DNA of 64,000 nt from assembly GCA_030295235.1 (NCBI GenBank), contig AP026133.1, positions 992,001-1,056,000 on the forward strand. Reading direction: 5' to 3'. Source of the DNA: Fistulifera solaris. Lineage: Eukaryota > Bacillariophyta > Bacillariophyceae > Naviculales > Stauroneidaceae. Positions 1-11,812 of this stretch are shown piece after piece. The stretch's first letter is position 1; each line of letters begins with the position of its first letter. Position numbers and translations under genes: made by a program. A model generated the notes under the pieces. It did no database searches, had not been told where the DNA came from, and worked only from the letters and a program-made list of their open reading frames with translations.

Positions 1-1284
1 TGATCTTCTTCGCTTCTGTAAATCCCGAAACAAAGCCATTATCCTGAAGTTGAGTGCCTTTTTCGGCTATCAAATATACTGGACGTTTGACGCACGCCTG
101 AACCATCGACAAAAGGAGGGCAGTGAACACTTGAATGTGATTTGGCGCTTGTCTCTTAAGTATGATACTTCCTACGACCGCTTTGTTGAGCTCTTGCAAA
201 GCAGTAGCGGATGAGAACGACGAGTAACGCAGTGGATAGGACCGTAAGGATCTCTTCCCTGTTGGAAGTCGAAGAAGGATTGGGTATATGTCTTCAAGAA
301 TAGTATCTCGATGCGCAGGGTAGCGGCGAAAAGCAGCAGTCACAATGGATATCATACAAAGCTGCAACCGCTGTCCTTCCGAACTATTGTTCGCCGAATT
401 AGAATTGCAGTTGATTTCCAACGCAGGTAGCAGCCCGCTAGTCAGCATGAGTATTTGTTGATCGTCAAGCGGGATAGTGTGAACGATTTGCTCTAACCGT
501 TCCAAGAGTACTTCTTCAGCATTTACGGTCGAAAGAAGATATCGATAAACATTCGAAAGATCATTGATAGGCGGAAGAACGTAGTCGTCCTCTCCCGCAG
601 ATCGTCGACGTTTCTTCGTTGGAGACGAGGTAGAAATATCCTTCATCGGCGTGAGATGGCCCGTCCGATTCAGAGTCGGTATCAAGTGTTTGTTCAAATG
701 CAATCGAGCTAAGGTAATAGCACCTTCAATTGAGTCACCATTCAAAGCTCGGGGATCTACTCCTGGACTCGACGCGATCGAAAGCACTATAGACGCAGCG
801 TCGAGACCGCTCTTGACCACTTGGATCTTCAGTGAACCCGTTTTACGAAGCCACTGGAATTGCGACCTTGTGTGAGATACATAGATGAGTTTGCTCTCGT
901 TTGAAAATGAATTACATACCTGATCAAGTGCTTCCTTATGTCCGTCTTCACCGCGAAGGTTCTCCAATGCTTCCCGAAAAAGTCGATAGCCACGGCATTG
1001 TTGATGTGTCGATCTAACACTTCAAGAAGGCCTAGCAGCTGATCTACTTCAACACTAGCGAATCCTGCATTCTTTTGACCGCGCGTGTCATTCAGAGATG
1101 CACACAAGAGGGATAATTCACTCAGTTCCGGGAGTGTCAATGGTCCTGCATCCAAAGCACGGTTGTGACCGGTCGAATCCTCGTGTCCTTCCGTACAGGC
1201 AACCCGAAGTAAGATACGATTCACCGTATCGGAAAACCTTTTGATGAAAGCGGATCGGAGGATTCCATTTGTTAGATGCTGCAT
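1..1284 (-). CDS. SCC2: Cohesin loader SCC2/NIPBL, partial (runs off the left edge)
   Basis: Minus-strand gene whose 3' part lies outside the window. Exons 1284-921 and 866-1 flank a 54-nt GT-AG intron (920-867); joining them reads through ...HLIR|SQFQWLRKTG. The translated part carries the NIPBL/SCC2 pattern: a hydrophobic block (VVKSGLDAASIVLSIASSPG), the HLNKHLIPTLN stretch, and the diagnostic ILLRLPTGKRSLRSY segment (about 299-235) seen in animal and plant cohesin loaders. These proteins form the SCC2-SCC4 complex that loads cohesin on chromatin and stimulates its ATPase. A basic KKRRR stretch near 607-618 could be a nuclear signal. The first ATG in this frame is at 1284 and directly follows an in-frame TGA, so either the N-terminus is short or another upstream exon or indel is missing. 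The gene is divergent from BRF1 with about 400 nt between them. Confidence 0.85.
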
Positions 1285-1386
1285 TCAATGGCTTAAGAGA
1301 AGTTTTGCAATGTTTCTGATCATCGTTGTCGAAGCTCCCTCCGACGTTTTCCAGCAAACGCGAAAAGAGCGAGGGGCGGCCAATTT

Positions 1387-1402
1387 TACCAGGTACCTGG
1401 TA
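1387..1402. promoter_or_regulatory. 16-nt perfect palindrome in the SCC2-BRF1 divergent intergenic region
   Basis: The sequence TACCAGGTACCTGGTA is its own reverse complement and consists of two overlapping copies of TACCWGGTA. It lies between the divergent SCC2 and BRF1 starts, about 290 nt upstream of the BRF1 ATG. The same 9-mer recurs at other intergenic places in the window (6364, 14120, 14200, 14639, about 46661, about 46680, 55463). Function is unknown; a dimeric transcription-factor site is an inference. Confidence 0.4.
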
Positions 1403-1690
1403 CAAGTACAAGCGATCATGTCCATCGCCACTTCTAAGTATTTGAGTACACTGAGTACCACTACGCCAACGCCACGATCTTGTTTGGTTTTACTACATCC
1501 ACAATCCACACTACTACTCTTTTCCCACTCTTAAAACTCTAAGACATCTATTTCACCCCCAACAGGACACAGGACGAGACGAGCAGCAGCAATTTAATCA
1601 GACGAAAAGGATTGAAAAAAGCAGATTAAAACAATTAAAGAATCTAAGCTGTTGTGACTGAATTGTTGAGCGACAAAGAGACCCTCAAGC

Positions 1691-3534
1691 ATGTCGCGCA
1701 ATGTTACCTTTGTTGAGGATTATCCCGCTCATGACAAGCCCTTAAACACGGCAAGTCAAGGCGCCAATCTTGCTCATTCGCACTTTCAATTAACTTGTCC
1801 GAATTGCGGCGGCAAAGCTATAGAGCAGCACGAAGCATCCGGCGCTTCTATTTGCATTGAATGTGGTATTGTTGTGGAGGAAAATGCCATTGTCAGTGCT
1901 GTAGAGTTCGTCGAAGGCGCTGGAGGAAGCAGCAACATGGTGGGGCAGTTTGTATCCGCAAGTAGCAGCAAAGCGTACACCGGGGCCGCCGTAGGAAGGC
2001 GATACTCATTCTCCAAAGACTCGAGAGAGACGACACTGGCAAACGGAAGACGCCGCATTCAAGAAGTGGCCAGTCGATTGCGACTTGGTTCGCATTTCGT
2101 CGATGCTGCGCATCGGCTCTTCACCATTGCCGTGGAAAAGAACTTTGTACAGGGTAGGAGAACTATCCACGTTGTAGCAGCCTGCTTATATATTGCTTGT
2201 CGACAAGAAAAGAGTCAACATATGCTGATTGATTTTAGTGACGCTCTTCAAGTCAATGTTTATACCTTGGGGACATGTTTTCTCAAATTCCGTCGCCTAT
2301 TGGGTTTGCAACTCGAAATTATCGATCCGGCGCTTTACATTTATCGTTTTGCGGCACATCTGGACTTGGATGAAAAAGCCAACGCAGTTTCCATGACAGC
2401 ATTACGTTTGGTTGCTAGGATGAAACGAGATTGGATCGTTGCGGGTCGTCGCCCCGCTGGTATCTGTGCCGCGGCACTTCTCATAGCTGCAAGAGTGCAC
2501 GGCTTCTCCAAGCATCATCACGACGTGACAAGAATTTTGAAGGTGTGCGGCATGACAGTCACTAGCCGAGTTAGGGAATTCGAAAAAACACCCAGCGCCC
2601 GCTTAACTTTGGATCAGTTTAGTACAGTGGAGTTGCAGCGCGAAGTCGACCCTCCGGCTTACACTCGGAATAAGATCCAAGAGGCAAGACTGAAGGCCAT
2701 TCAAGATGGAAATGTAGAACTTCTCACGTCGGGTGTTCTTGACGACCCATTCCACTCCAACCCGAAGAAAGCTGCGCAGTGGCGAGAAGAGAGAAACTTC
2801 CCCCCGAAAAGGCAAAGCTGAAGTTACTGTACAATTCGCTCGAAAGCGAGTTGCTCGGGGAAGACGAAAAAATTGTGGAGGGTCTGACGCAAGAGAGTGG
2901 CCTGCTGAAAGAAGACTCGCAAGAATCCGAAGATGCCATAAGTGGTGCTGCTGCAACAGATAAGGAAGTTACATTGACAAAGGTCTCTTGGAGTGATGCG
3001 ATTCCGCGGAATAGTTTGGGAAGGAAAATTATGTTGCACGACCACTCTACGGAGGAAGAGCGCCAAAAGTCAACAACTCCAGTAGAAAGCCATTTGGATC
3101 TGGAATCATGGAAGCAGGGCATGCCAGAGTCAATAAATCAAGAGATCGATTGTTTTTTCAGGACCGAACAAGAAGAGCGGCAGATGGAAGCAATCTTTAA
3201 TAAAGTCAATAAAGATTATCTGATTCAACAAGAGAGAAAAGAGAGCGAGCGATTAAGTGCCGAAGCAGCCGCCGCTGACCAGGAGCGGGAAGATGTGGCT
3301 CAAGCTGAAGGACATGCACGTTATCGAAATAGTAGACGAAAAAGGAAAGGAGCGGCCGCGGATGCCGACCAAACAACAGAAGATCAGCTCATGGCGGTCG
3401 TTTCGGCCCGAAAAGTATCGCGCAAAATTAACTATGACGCGTTATCATCAATCTTTGATGAAAACGGCAGTTTTTCGACTCACATCCTAGACGAGAAGAA
3501 GGAAGCCGAAGATGGTATGTTTGATATGCTATGA
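1691..3534 (+). CDS. BRF1: TFIIIB subunit BRF1 (TFIIB-related factor), one frameshift
   Basis: RNA polymerase III initiation factor. The N-terminal zinc ribbon is visible (CPNCGG...CIECG, residues about 36-57), followed by two cyclin folds (residues about 110-200 and 210-300, including AACLYIACRQ and AAALLIAARVHGF). The BRF1-specific segment LDQFSTVELQREVDPPAYT comes next. The second reading frame (from about 2780) is acidic/coiled and holds the TBP-binding BRF homology block ending VSRKINYDALSSIFDENGSF. The two frames are offset by one base at a run of six C (2800-2805); seven C would join ...ERNFPP|EKAKLKLLYN. A 47-nt intron (2733-2779, gtgttc...gcgcag) would also restore the frame but is shorter than any other intron here. 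The predicted product of about 614 residues is normal for BRF1. ATG 1691 is the first in frame. Confidence 0.92.
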
Positions 3535-4728
3535 TAGAGTATAGTAAACTCGAGAAAGGCAATAAGCGATGCTAAGGGACAAAGGGCAAAGTCGTCGATT
3601 TGTGCGCACAACAAGCCACAAGCCATGGAGTTTCTAACGAAAATTATGGCCTCTTTAAGAATGATATTTGTCTTCTAGTCTGATACCTGTCGGCTAAAGC
3701 CACCATCGCATCATGCGAATGAATTAGTATCTCTAGTTTTTTGTGGAGAGCTCGAGAACCTTTGCCTTTTTTCGTCTTTGTTCCTGCCAGGGTGTTCTTC
3801 AGGTTTCATTCTTGTTCCTGAAAAGCGGAGTGGCCAACATCTACAAATATACACTGGTGCTCTGTGAAATTTATAGTACTCTAGAACAAGTTACAAATCC
3901 CGACGCAGAAGCAGCCCACACTATGATTCATATTCACAGATTTTCACTCTGTCTAAAAGTATCCGAAGCCAATTCTCGGCGAGCGGCGAGACAGTATAAT
4001 TTTAAATGTCCTGCACGTCTGGCACCTGTGCGGTACAGCTCAGAGCTCAGTAAGATTGACGATGTCAAAGGTACTGTTAATATCTCATATAGCATACAGC
4101 ATCTCACTTCCGAATTGAAAGTAGTCAAGTCATGAGCAAGTACAGTAACAAGAAACAGGCGTTTGATTTTTGATTCTTGGCTGCAAATTGTTGATCTTTG
4201 ATCTCTCCAAAAACAAAACACAAAGCTTGCTCGAGTCGTCTCTTGTTTGCTCTACAAGTGAGCTTTATTTGTAACGATAAAGATATAAGATGTCAACGAT
4301 GGTTTACTTTTTGACTTTTGCCAACGCGTCGCCTATTTTCATGGTAACTGCAGAAGCAGCATCTTTACCCGCTCTGCTCCTCCTCGTTTCTTTTTCAGTG
4401 TTTCTTTTCCGCTGCAGATGTTGGTATGAAATAAATGGTGACAATGTGGAGCAAAAAGAAGCTCCTAGGTGTTCTCGTAGGGGAGACTCTTGCTCTTCTT
4501 TCTGCTTTTGTGGCATCGAAGTTTGCACCGGACGTCGCAAACGTTTCAAGAAATGCGCCAAACGTTGCGAAAAGCGCAAAAAGGTTCGTCGCACGTCCAC
4601 CCTGAAGGGTGCTGGGTAGCAAAAATTTCAAGACAGCTTTTGCAAAGCTTCATCTACCCCCTCCTCTTCCTTACCACCGCAAGAGATCATTGCTTGAACT
4701 GAAATGTGAATTCGAGCATTGCGATGAT
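3535..4728. other. Intergenic, no convincing gene
   Basis: About 1.2 kb between BRF1 and the ankyrin gene. Short open frames exist on both strands between 4290 and 4631. The plus frame 4290-4619 begins with a hydrophobic stretch and ends in a Lys/Arg/Cys-rich tail; two minus frames overlap it. None has a recognisable domain or clear coding character, so I do not call a gene. The region probably holds the BRF1 3' UTR and the ankyrin gene promoter/5' UTR. Confidence 0.5.
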
Positions 4729-6222
4729 ATGTCGGAAGAATCTCAAGAAATCGTATCAGTGGATCCAAACTTGATGCCGATGAATTGCCAACCGTATCGA
4801 GAAAGTTCACTAAGTGATGTTTCGCTATCGCATTCGATATCAAGCGCCGAGGATGTGATCGACGTTAATGTTTCTACTCCAGGCTTGAAACAAGCGATTC
4901 AATTATCGTATCCGAGAAGTCGAAGCGCATTGATGGACATGGTCCGGATGCAACAGTGGCAATTCATCATTGATTATCCTGCCAAGGACATTCTTCTTGG
5001 TCGTAAGCAGGCGAAGTATCATGATTCAGATGGCCTTTATCCGTTACATTGGGCTTGCTCCGGAGGTCCTCCGTTGTCAATTATTGAAGCATTAATTAAG
5101 AGCTATCCGTCTGCTGCTCGAAAGAGGGATCAGGAAGGATCTACCCCGCTTCACTTTGCAACTCATTATTCGGCTTCGGTTTCTGTCATTGAGAAGCTTC
5201 TTTTGGTGTATCCTGAGGCGGTGAGCATTCAAGACAAATACGGAAGAACGCCCCTTTATCACGCTATCGAGAAGTCTGCCAATATCAACGTAATTCAAGC
5301 GCTTATTCGAGCAGACAAAAACACCACCGTGGTTTCATGTCTCCCTAAGGAACTGCGTGATATTCACAAAGAGCTTGGCAAATACGACGGGGTATTGCGT
5401 CGCGCGATATCCGTACGAACTCCACTATTCTTGGCATGGACGGCTGTTCTTGGTGATGCTCATGCGAGGAAAACGTTTCAAGGAAAGAAGTGGGATAAAG
5501 CGATACATCTGTTGATGGCTGCTTATGAAACCATATTGACCAGCCGTATCGTTGCTACTGACCAAGCACCGCCTCATCGCGTTCCACCTGAACACTTCCT
5601 TCAGGCAGCAATTACTTTGGATATCTTTCTACCAGACGCTGTCGTTCCAATTGCCATAAAAAGCCTTGCGATCGCAACCTCGAAGTCAAAGCCAAGTGAT
5701 GAAGCTACACTGTACAGCGGCGCAGAAATTTTGGCCACGGCGGCCGAGACGGACCATTATTCGGAACAGAGATCAACTGATATAATTCGAATGATCATTG
5801 ACGCCTTCCCTTCTGCAGCTTGTCACTCAACTGCTGGAGGACGGACACCTCTAGGAATAGCAGCTGCAGCTGGAATGTTGTGGAGGCATGGTGCTATGGA
5901 TCTTATTTTCGCTGCGGCGCCTGATGCTGTAAGTCAGGCGGATCCGATGTCAGGGCTTCCTCCTTTTTTGCTTGCTGCAGCCCGTCCAGAAGAGACGAAA
6001 GAATACAACTTCGATTCAAGAAGCTTGAGGTTGTGGCTGGAAAAGAATGATCCATACAATTTGCTGACGCGTAAGGACAGGCAACGCGAACAACAACCGC
6101 CGGTCACATCAGAGGGAGAGATCTTGAAACAGGAGTACGAAACAGCCAAGTTGGAGACAATTTACCAGTTAATTCAGTCTGATCCAACAGTCATATCGCA
6201 CTGTTTACAACAAAATGTATGA
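4729..6222 (+). CDS. Ankyrin-repeat protein
   Basis: 497-residue protein, intact in this assembly. The first in-frame ATG is 4729; the frame is open upstream to 4609 but without ATG. The N-terminus is acidic and Ser-rich. Residues about 100-205 contain consecutive ankyrin-like units of the diatom type: LYPLHWACSGGPP...IIEALIKSYPSAA, STPLHFATHYSAS...VIEKLLLVYPEAV, and RTPLYHAIEKSAN...VIQALIRAD. A further unit near residue 380 (GRTPLGIAAAAGM) is followed by an AAPDAV motif. No enzymatic domain, signal peptide or transmembrane segment is evident. Such proteins are protein-interaction scaffolds and are numerous in diatoms; the partner is unknown. Confidence 0.8.
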   Translation: MSEESQEIVSVDPNLMPMNCQPYRESSLSDVSLSHSISSAEDVIDVNVSTPGLKQAIQLSYPRSRSALMDMVRMQQWQFIIDYPAKDILLGRKQAKYHDSDGLYPLHWACSGGPPLSIIEALIKSYPSAARKRDQEGSTPLHFATHYSASVSVIEKLLLVYPEAVSIQDKYGRTPLYHAIEKSANINVIQALIRADKNTTVVSCLPKELRDIHKELGKYDGVLRRAISVRTPLFLAWTAVLGDAHARKTFQGKKWDKAIHLLMAAYETILTSRIVATDQAPPHRVPPEHFLQAAITLDIFLPDAVVPIAIKSLAIATSKSKPSDEATLYSGAEILATAAETDHYSEQRSTDIIRMIIDAFPSAACHSTAGGRTPLGIAAAAGMLWRHGAMDLIFAAAPDAVSQADPMSGLPPFLLAAARPEETKEYNFDSRSLRLWLEKNDPYNLLTRKDRQREQQPPVTSEGEILKQEYETAKLETIYQLIQSDPTVISHCLQQNV

Positions 6223-7218
6223 TCATGATGACATGCTTTTCTCGCCCAAAAAAGCTTGACAAACTTTGTTCCCCAATATCAACGTAATTTCCTCGCCTCT
6301 CTCTTGAGACGCGGACACATGCCATAAAAATAAATACTCTTATTCAATCTTTTTTTAGAAACGTACCTGGTACGCATTCCGTCTATTCAATAAACGAGAT
6401 AAAGCGCCGCGGAAATCATCGTTGATGGGGTCAATCTCTTTGCAAAGAGACAGACCAGTAACGGATCAATCAAAGAAGCCATTTATCCTTTATAAATATT
6501 CCGAAGGAGATCAGGATCGTTATTACAACATAAACAAAAGAATTATTCTATATCCATCATCTTTCTTGCCGTTTTAGTTTTTGTTTGACATAAAAAAAGT
6601 ACTACGGAGTACTATAATCCCTATGTTTATTTCCAATTTTGACACACGACTGCATTTCAGTCATAAGTAAAAATTGTTTCGAGTATCATTGCCAACTAGT
6701 CTCCGTTCGTTCTCCTAGATTGTTGAGACACACTTTACCCCGAAACGAGGAAATATCTCTCCGTAGCATTTGCAAGCACGCCTTCAATTTTACGTCGAGC
6801 TGCCTTGGAAAATCGTTCTTTCCGAATTACTATAGATTTAAAGTGTAAGCGACCTTTTGTCGCGACTGCATTTCAGTCATGAATTGTGAAATTCCCGCAT
6901 GGACTGCATCCTAACCTTCGTTCCTTTTGCTAGCTAGGTCTGGTATGATATTCTATAAATAAATGCAATTTTATCCTTAGCAATATTCGCAGTGTAAGAA
7001 TCAATCTTTAGTGTTGAATCGGTACGGATCTTTACTTCGTTATTTGCGTTACTTTCACAGTATATCATCGGTATCCCCAATCCCTATGATAAAATAGCAC
7101 TTATTTACCACCACATCTTCAGGACGATGGACGGAGGGACAAAAATCTTGATATTATGCTTTAGCTTAACGTTGACAATAAAGAAATCAAAGTACTTTTT
7201 CTATTCAACAGAACACAA
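6223..7218. other. Intergenic with an 18-nt duplicated hairpin element and two palindromic motifs
   Basis: Nearly 1 kb of AT-rich DNA upstream of UPF2. It contains TACCTGGTA at 6364-6372, TACGGAGTA at 6603-6611, and an exact 18-nt repeat (CGACTGCATTTCAGTCAT) at 6648-6665 and 6863-6880. That repeat can fold through GACTG/CAGTC arms. The small open frame at 6639-6848 has no coding character and starts inside the first repeat. No gene is supported. Confidence 0.5.
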
Positions 7219-10200
7219 ATGAGCAGTAACCCATCACCTGAAGGCCGAGGAGGAGGCAGAGCTGGGGGACGAAAAGGAAGAGGTAGAGGTGGACGACCTG
7301 CGGGGCGCGATGGGGGAGGAGGAAGCAGCAATAGCGGCGGCGATCGCGATGCCGCAAACACCAAGGGTCGAGGAGGTCGCGCCTCATCCAAAGGAGGACG
7401 TGGACGCAACTCGGAGAAGAATTCATGTGGAAAAGTGGGTAGCCAAAGCGGAAACCAGCCCCCTCAACCATCTGTCGATCTAGTCGAGAAACAAAAGCAA
7501 GAAGAGGAAGAGAAACAACGCAGAGAAGCTGAAGCAGAAAGAAAACGGTTTGAGAAAATACAGCGCGAAGCCCTGGAAAAAGAAAGCAAGAAGTCGCGGC
7601 GCTAGAAGAAAGAATGCGCAACGCCATAGACATTGTGAAGCAGTTCACTGACGTGAAAGTACAGCGGCAAGCGAGTCGAAAAGCCATGGCAAATCTGACG
7701 GAAGCTCGAAAGGAATTCGAGTCGAACAAAAAGAAACTGAAGACGGATTTGAAGAAATGCACTGCTTTTGTCAAGAAAATTAGAAGCGGATCTGCGTGGT
7801 CCAATACGAACATTGACACAAATGACGTGGTGAAGGATGTATCAAATCTGAACTTATCACGATACGTAGACGAGATCGTCACTGCAATCGTCGAAAGCAA
7901 GCCCAAGATAGCTGATCTTCCTGTTATTGTGGCGCTCTGCCAGGCACTGCATTTAAGATATGAGGACTTCCTATCAAATCTACTACGGGCTATCTGGAGT
8001 GTGATCAATTCCACCAATGCGGAGACTTCCAAATTGCGCAGGGTATATCTCCGCCTTGTAACACAGCTTCATTTATCTGGTCTTTCGGTCGATGTCAAAC
8101 CTATTGTTAAGTGTATAGCAGAAGCTGCAGGTGCAAAGGACGATAGTTACAACGTACAGGATGCGAACATTATCGTTGCATTTGCGAAAGCTGCGAGTCC
8201 GGATATTTTCGAAATTAGTCCTAAATCTGTTCAAGATTCTTTGGACTTCATGAGGGTGCAACTTGAAAGTAGATCTATATCAGTAACAGGGACATCAGCC
8301 GAAGATGCACCTGAGAAGATGACGGAACAAACACTTGAAAATGATGTCGCTACTCTACCCTCGTTGGTTGTTTCCGCTAACTTGTTGAAAGAAGCTTTTG
8401 AACGAAAGGCATTGCTAGACAGTATGGAAGGCGAAACAGATTTATGGGATCCTGACGATGTTGGAGGGCACAGAATTCTTGTGACTCATTGTAAAGGAGC
8501 CTATAAGGTACTTTCAAACTCGTTGGTACAGACTCATGTCAAGCTTCAGAAATTGGTGAAACGTTGTGACCAAGATAGGCTACTTGCCGGGTCTCTCACA
8601 GAAGCACGCGAAAAGGGCTTAGAAGATGCTCGCAAGCTGAAAGATTCATTGCAAAAAACAGTGGAAGCCCTGGCGGATGTGATGAATCTGGCTGTCCCGA
8701 ACTTACTTGAAGAAGAAGAATCTGATTTCGAGCTCACGAAATCGGCAGGAGTTGAGGTGTGGACCAAAGTTGCAGACGAGGAAGCAGGCGACTTTGGTCC
8801 CTTTGATGACGAGGAGACGAGGGCTTTTTATTGCGACATTCCCGACTTGCTGGCAACTATTCCGCCGGGTTTACTCGGAATGTCAGAAGATGACATTGAA
8901 AGCAAGATTGCTGAGAACGCAGTCAAATATGGTTCTGGCTCTACCAGTGTTGTCTCGAACGAGGATATGACGGTGGAAATCACATCAGTGTCCGAAGAGC
9001 AACTTGACGCTGAAGATGCCGAAGCCGAACAAGACAGAAATGGCGGTGATAACTATCTTGAAGGTATGTACGCAGTATGAATGAGTTTGACTCGCGGCTG
9101 CATCTGTACCAATATCTCACTTAAATTTTTGTAACCAGACGAAGAAAACAAAGATGCTCCGCACTACCGCCTCACAGTGCTGTTGGATCAGGAGCTACCA
9201 GAGTGCAATCGACGCGAACAGGTTGATGATCTCAGCGAACGATTTTGCACCAATCACGGCTCGTCAAAAAATTCGAGAAAACGTCTCACAAAGGCTCTCT
9301 TTCTTGTTCCTCGCTCAAGACTTGACTTGCTCCCCTTTTATGCTAGATTCACAGCTACGGTAGATCGAGTGTGGGGTGAAATTGGCCCGGCCTTGGTTAC
9401 AGAGTTGGAGCAACAATTTCATGGCCAAACCAAGTTCAAGAAGAACTTGAACATTGAATCTCGAATGAGGACAGCCAGGTACATTGGGGAACTGACCAAG
9501 TTTAGAGTGGCTCCGCCGATCGTTTTCCTCCGGTGTATGAAACGTTGTTTGGATGACTTCACTGGGAGCAATGTCGAAATTGCTTGTACCCTCATAGAAA
9601 GTAGTGGCAGATTCTTATATCGCTTACCACATACTTCGACTCATCTTTTAGGCATAATGGAGAGTATGACGAGACTTACTAAAGCGAAGGTACGGTTGCT
9701 ACGTTCTTCTTGTTGCTGACCAACACTGGATACCTCACTTTTGTGAGCTGAACAGAATCTTGATGAACGCTTACAAGGTCTGGTTAATGCTGCTTTATAC
9801 ACCGTGAAACCACCGTTGAAAGGACCTCGAAAGCGAGCTAAAGAGTACCCGCCCTTGGAATCGTACCTGCGTTATTTGTTTTTACTAGACTTTATCCCAC
9901 AAACGCGTCCTGTTCGTTTGTGGCAAAACAGATTGCGCGTCTGCCGTGGCATGACCCAGCACAGGAATGCGGTGCTCTCATTTGCAATTTGATGCTTAAG
10001 GCTGCCCGAAAAGGCAGGTATAAGACGATCCAAGCTATTGCAACTGTGGCAGGGAATCTGAGGACCCAAAAAGCAGCCGGAGAAGCCACCGTACGGCTAA
10101 TTGACGCCGTCCTAGAGGAATTACGATGGGCTATAGAGAAGCCGAACTTTCGTGACCAGCAGAGAGTTATTACGTATGCACGCCTACTTGGAGAACTCTG

Positions 10201-11685
10201 TAGATCTTCTCAGGTTTCTGCACAAATAATTTTGTCTCAGTTGTACGATTTCATTAATGTCGGTCACGAGATACCGGAGTCCCTGCGAGAAGCCAGTCGG
10301 AAGCTACTGTCCGAGCAAAACAACCAATCTGGAGCGGATTCTCCCTTTCCCGTTTACAACTCGAGTAGCGGTGTTTCACAAACTGTTAGGGAAGATGAAG
10401 AAATGGAAGAGCCATTAGAAATAAGAACTGAGCCAGTTGCAGCAGAAGCAAAACCGGTTGCTGTGTCAGAATATTCGAGATTTGACCCTCGAGTACCTTC
10501 CGCTCAAGATCCTCCTAACTCAGCTTATCGTATCAAATTGGTTTGCACACTTTTGGAAGTCTCTGCCAAGCAGCTAGCCTCGCGAAACAACTTATCGCGA
10601 CTGAAGGGATTCTTAACAGCTTTTCAGCGCTATCTTTTCACCAAATCGATGCTACCAACAGATGTTGAATTCGCTTTACTTGACACTTTTGACGCTTTAG
10701 ATTCCCAGTGGCGTCGAGTGGGAAAAGTAGGCAAGTCTGTAGATACGAAGATTATCGGGTTCCCCCGTTACGCAACTTGGTTAGAAGCACATAATGCAAC
10801 TGTTGCCATTGAGGAGGCGGAAGCCTTGTATGAACAACAACAGCGGGCAACGTTAGCGTCAGGGTCAACCCTAATTGGAGACGACGAAGTCGAATCCTTA
10901 TCTTTAGTTGATGCCGACGAAGACGATGAGCCATCGTCCAGTGACGATGAGACGTTGTCAGATGCTCAGGAAAGTTACATTCAGTCTGATAGCGAAAGCC
11001 AAGAATCTGAATCAGAGGGATCGGCAGACTCGGTTGAGGATTTCGAGAACGAGAATGTGTTTGACGAAGAAGCATTTATGCGTCAACTCGAAGAAGAATC
11101 TTTTGAACGCGAATTGCGACGTGTGACAATGGAGGCGCTAGAAAAAGGGAAAAGTGCATCGAGGAAACTTGTCGCGGACTACATGCCCTCCGGTTCACAT
11201 AGCATCAAGAAGAAGCCCGATATTACCGGGAAAGGGGGACCGATGCCAGAAAGTGGATCAACTTCGACAAAGTTTCAAGGGCAGGCATCAGCTTCCAGCT
11301 TTTGAAGAAAGGAAGCAAAGGAAAAGTGGAGGCTAAAGAATTGATTGTGCCAATGGACACCAACCTTGCTCTTGTTGCAACTAAACAAGACGACGAAGCG
11401 GCGAAAGAGCGTGATTTTATTAAACAAAGGGTACTACAGTACGAAGCAGAAAGTGCAGAGTCTGAATACTCCGGCGGTAATGTTTATCTTGAACAAGAAA
11501 AACTACAGGTCATTCGAAATCGTCCTCTTTTGATGGACGATATTGATAAAAATTTCGGTACCAAAGGTGGCAATCTTAGATCCTCCGATAAGCCAGCCGG
11601 ACGAGCAACAGCCCGTCCACCGTTATCAGGCCGTGGAAGAGGTCGCGGACGAAGTAGCTCGAGCGGCAGAACTCTATTCGGATGA
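7219..11685 (+). CDS. UPF2: UPF2/NMD2, nonsense-mediated decay regulator; two introns, three frameshifts
   Basis: Scaffold of the UPF1-UPF2-UPF3 complex in cytoplasmic nonsense-mediated mRNA decay. The N-terminus is RGG/Gly-rich (7219-7480), then a Lys/Glu coiled coil and three MIF4G domains: about 7614-8300, 9180-9890 (KALFLVPRSRLDLLPFYARF...FLRCMKRCLDDF), and 9900-10800 (QIARLPWHDP...YARLLGELCR, YRIKLVCTLLEVSA). A long acidic region follows (10900-11100). The UPF1-binding C-terminus (FQLLKKGSKGKVEAKELIVP) and an RGRGRGR tail complete it. Introns are 9064-9138 (75 nt) and 9691-9755 (65 nt). Missing bases are inferred near 7591 (AA), in T5 at 9879-9883 and in G5 at 11234-11238; each restores frame and conserved sequence (ESKKVAALEERM; RYLFFTRLYP; KWINFDKVSRAG). 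About 1,440 residues, close to the family norm. ATG 7219 is the only good start. Confidence 0.95.
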
Positions 11686-11812
11686 GACGCGAGAGACGCT
11701 AATACTCTAAAACTGCCGTATGACCTTTAAATGCCATTTAAGACCAAAGGTCCATCAATTATGTACAATTTACATCTATTTCTTTCGATTTAATTATCAA
11801 TTTCTCTTCGAC

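Noticed and set aside
3743-4135. 130-codon open frame on the plus strand
   Set aside because: No domain, irregular codon use, no homologous features; GTG start; lies in an obvious intergenic stretch.
4290-4631. Overlapping open frames on both strands (109, 98 and 78 codons)
   Set aside because: All three cannot be coding, none shows a domain, and low-complexity Lys/Arg/Cys sequence opens frames by chance.
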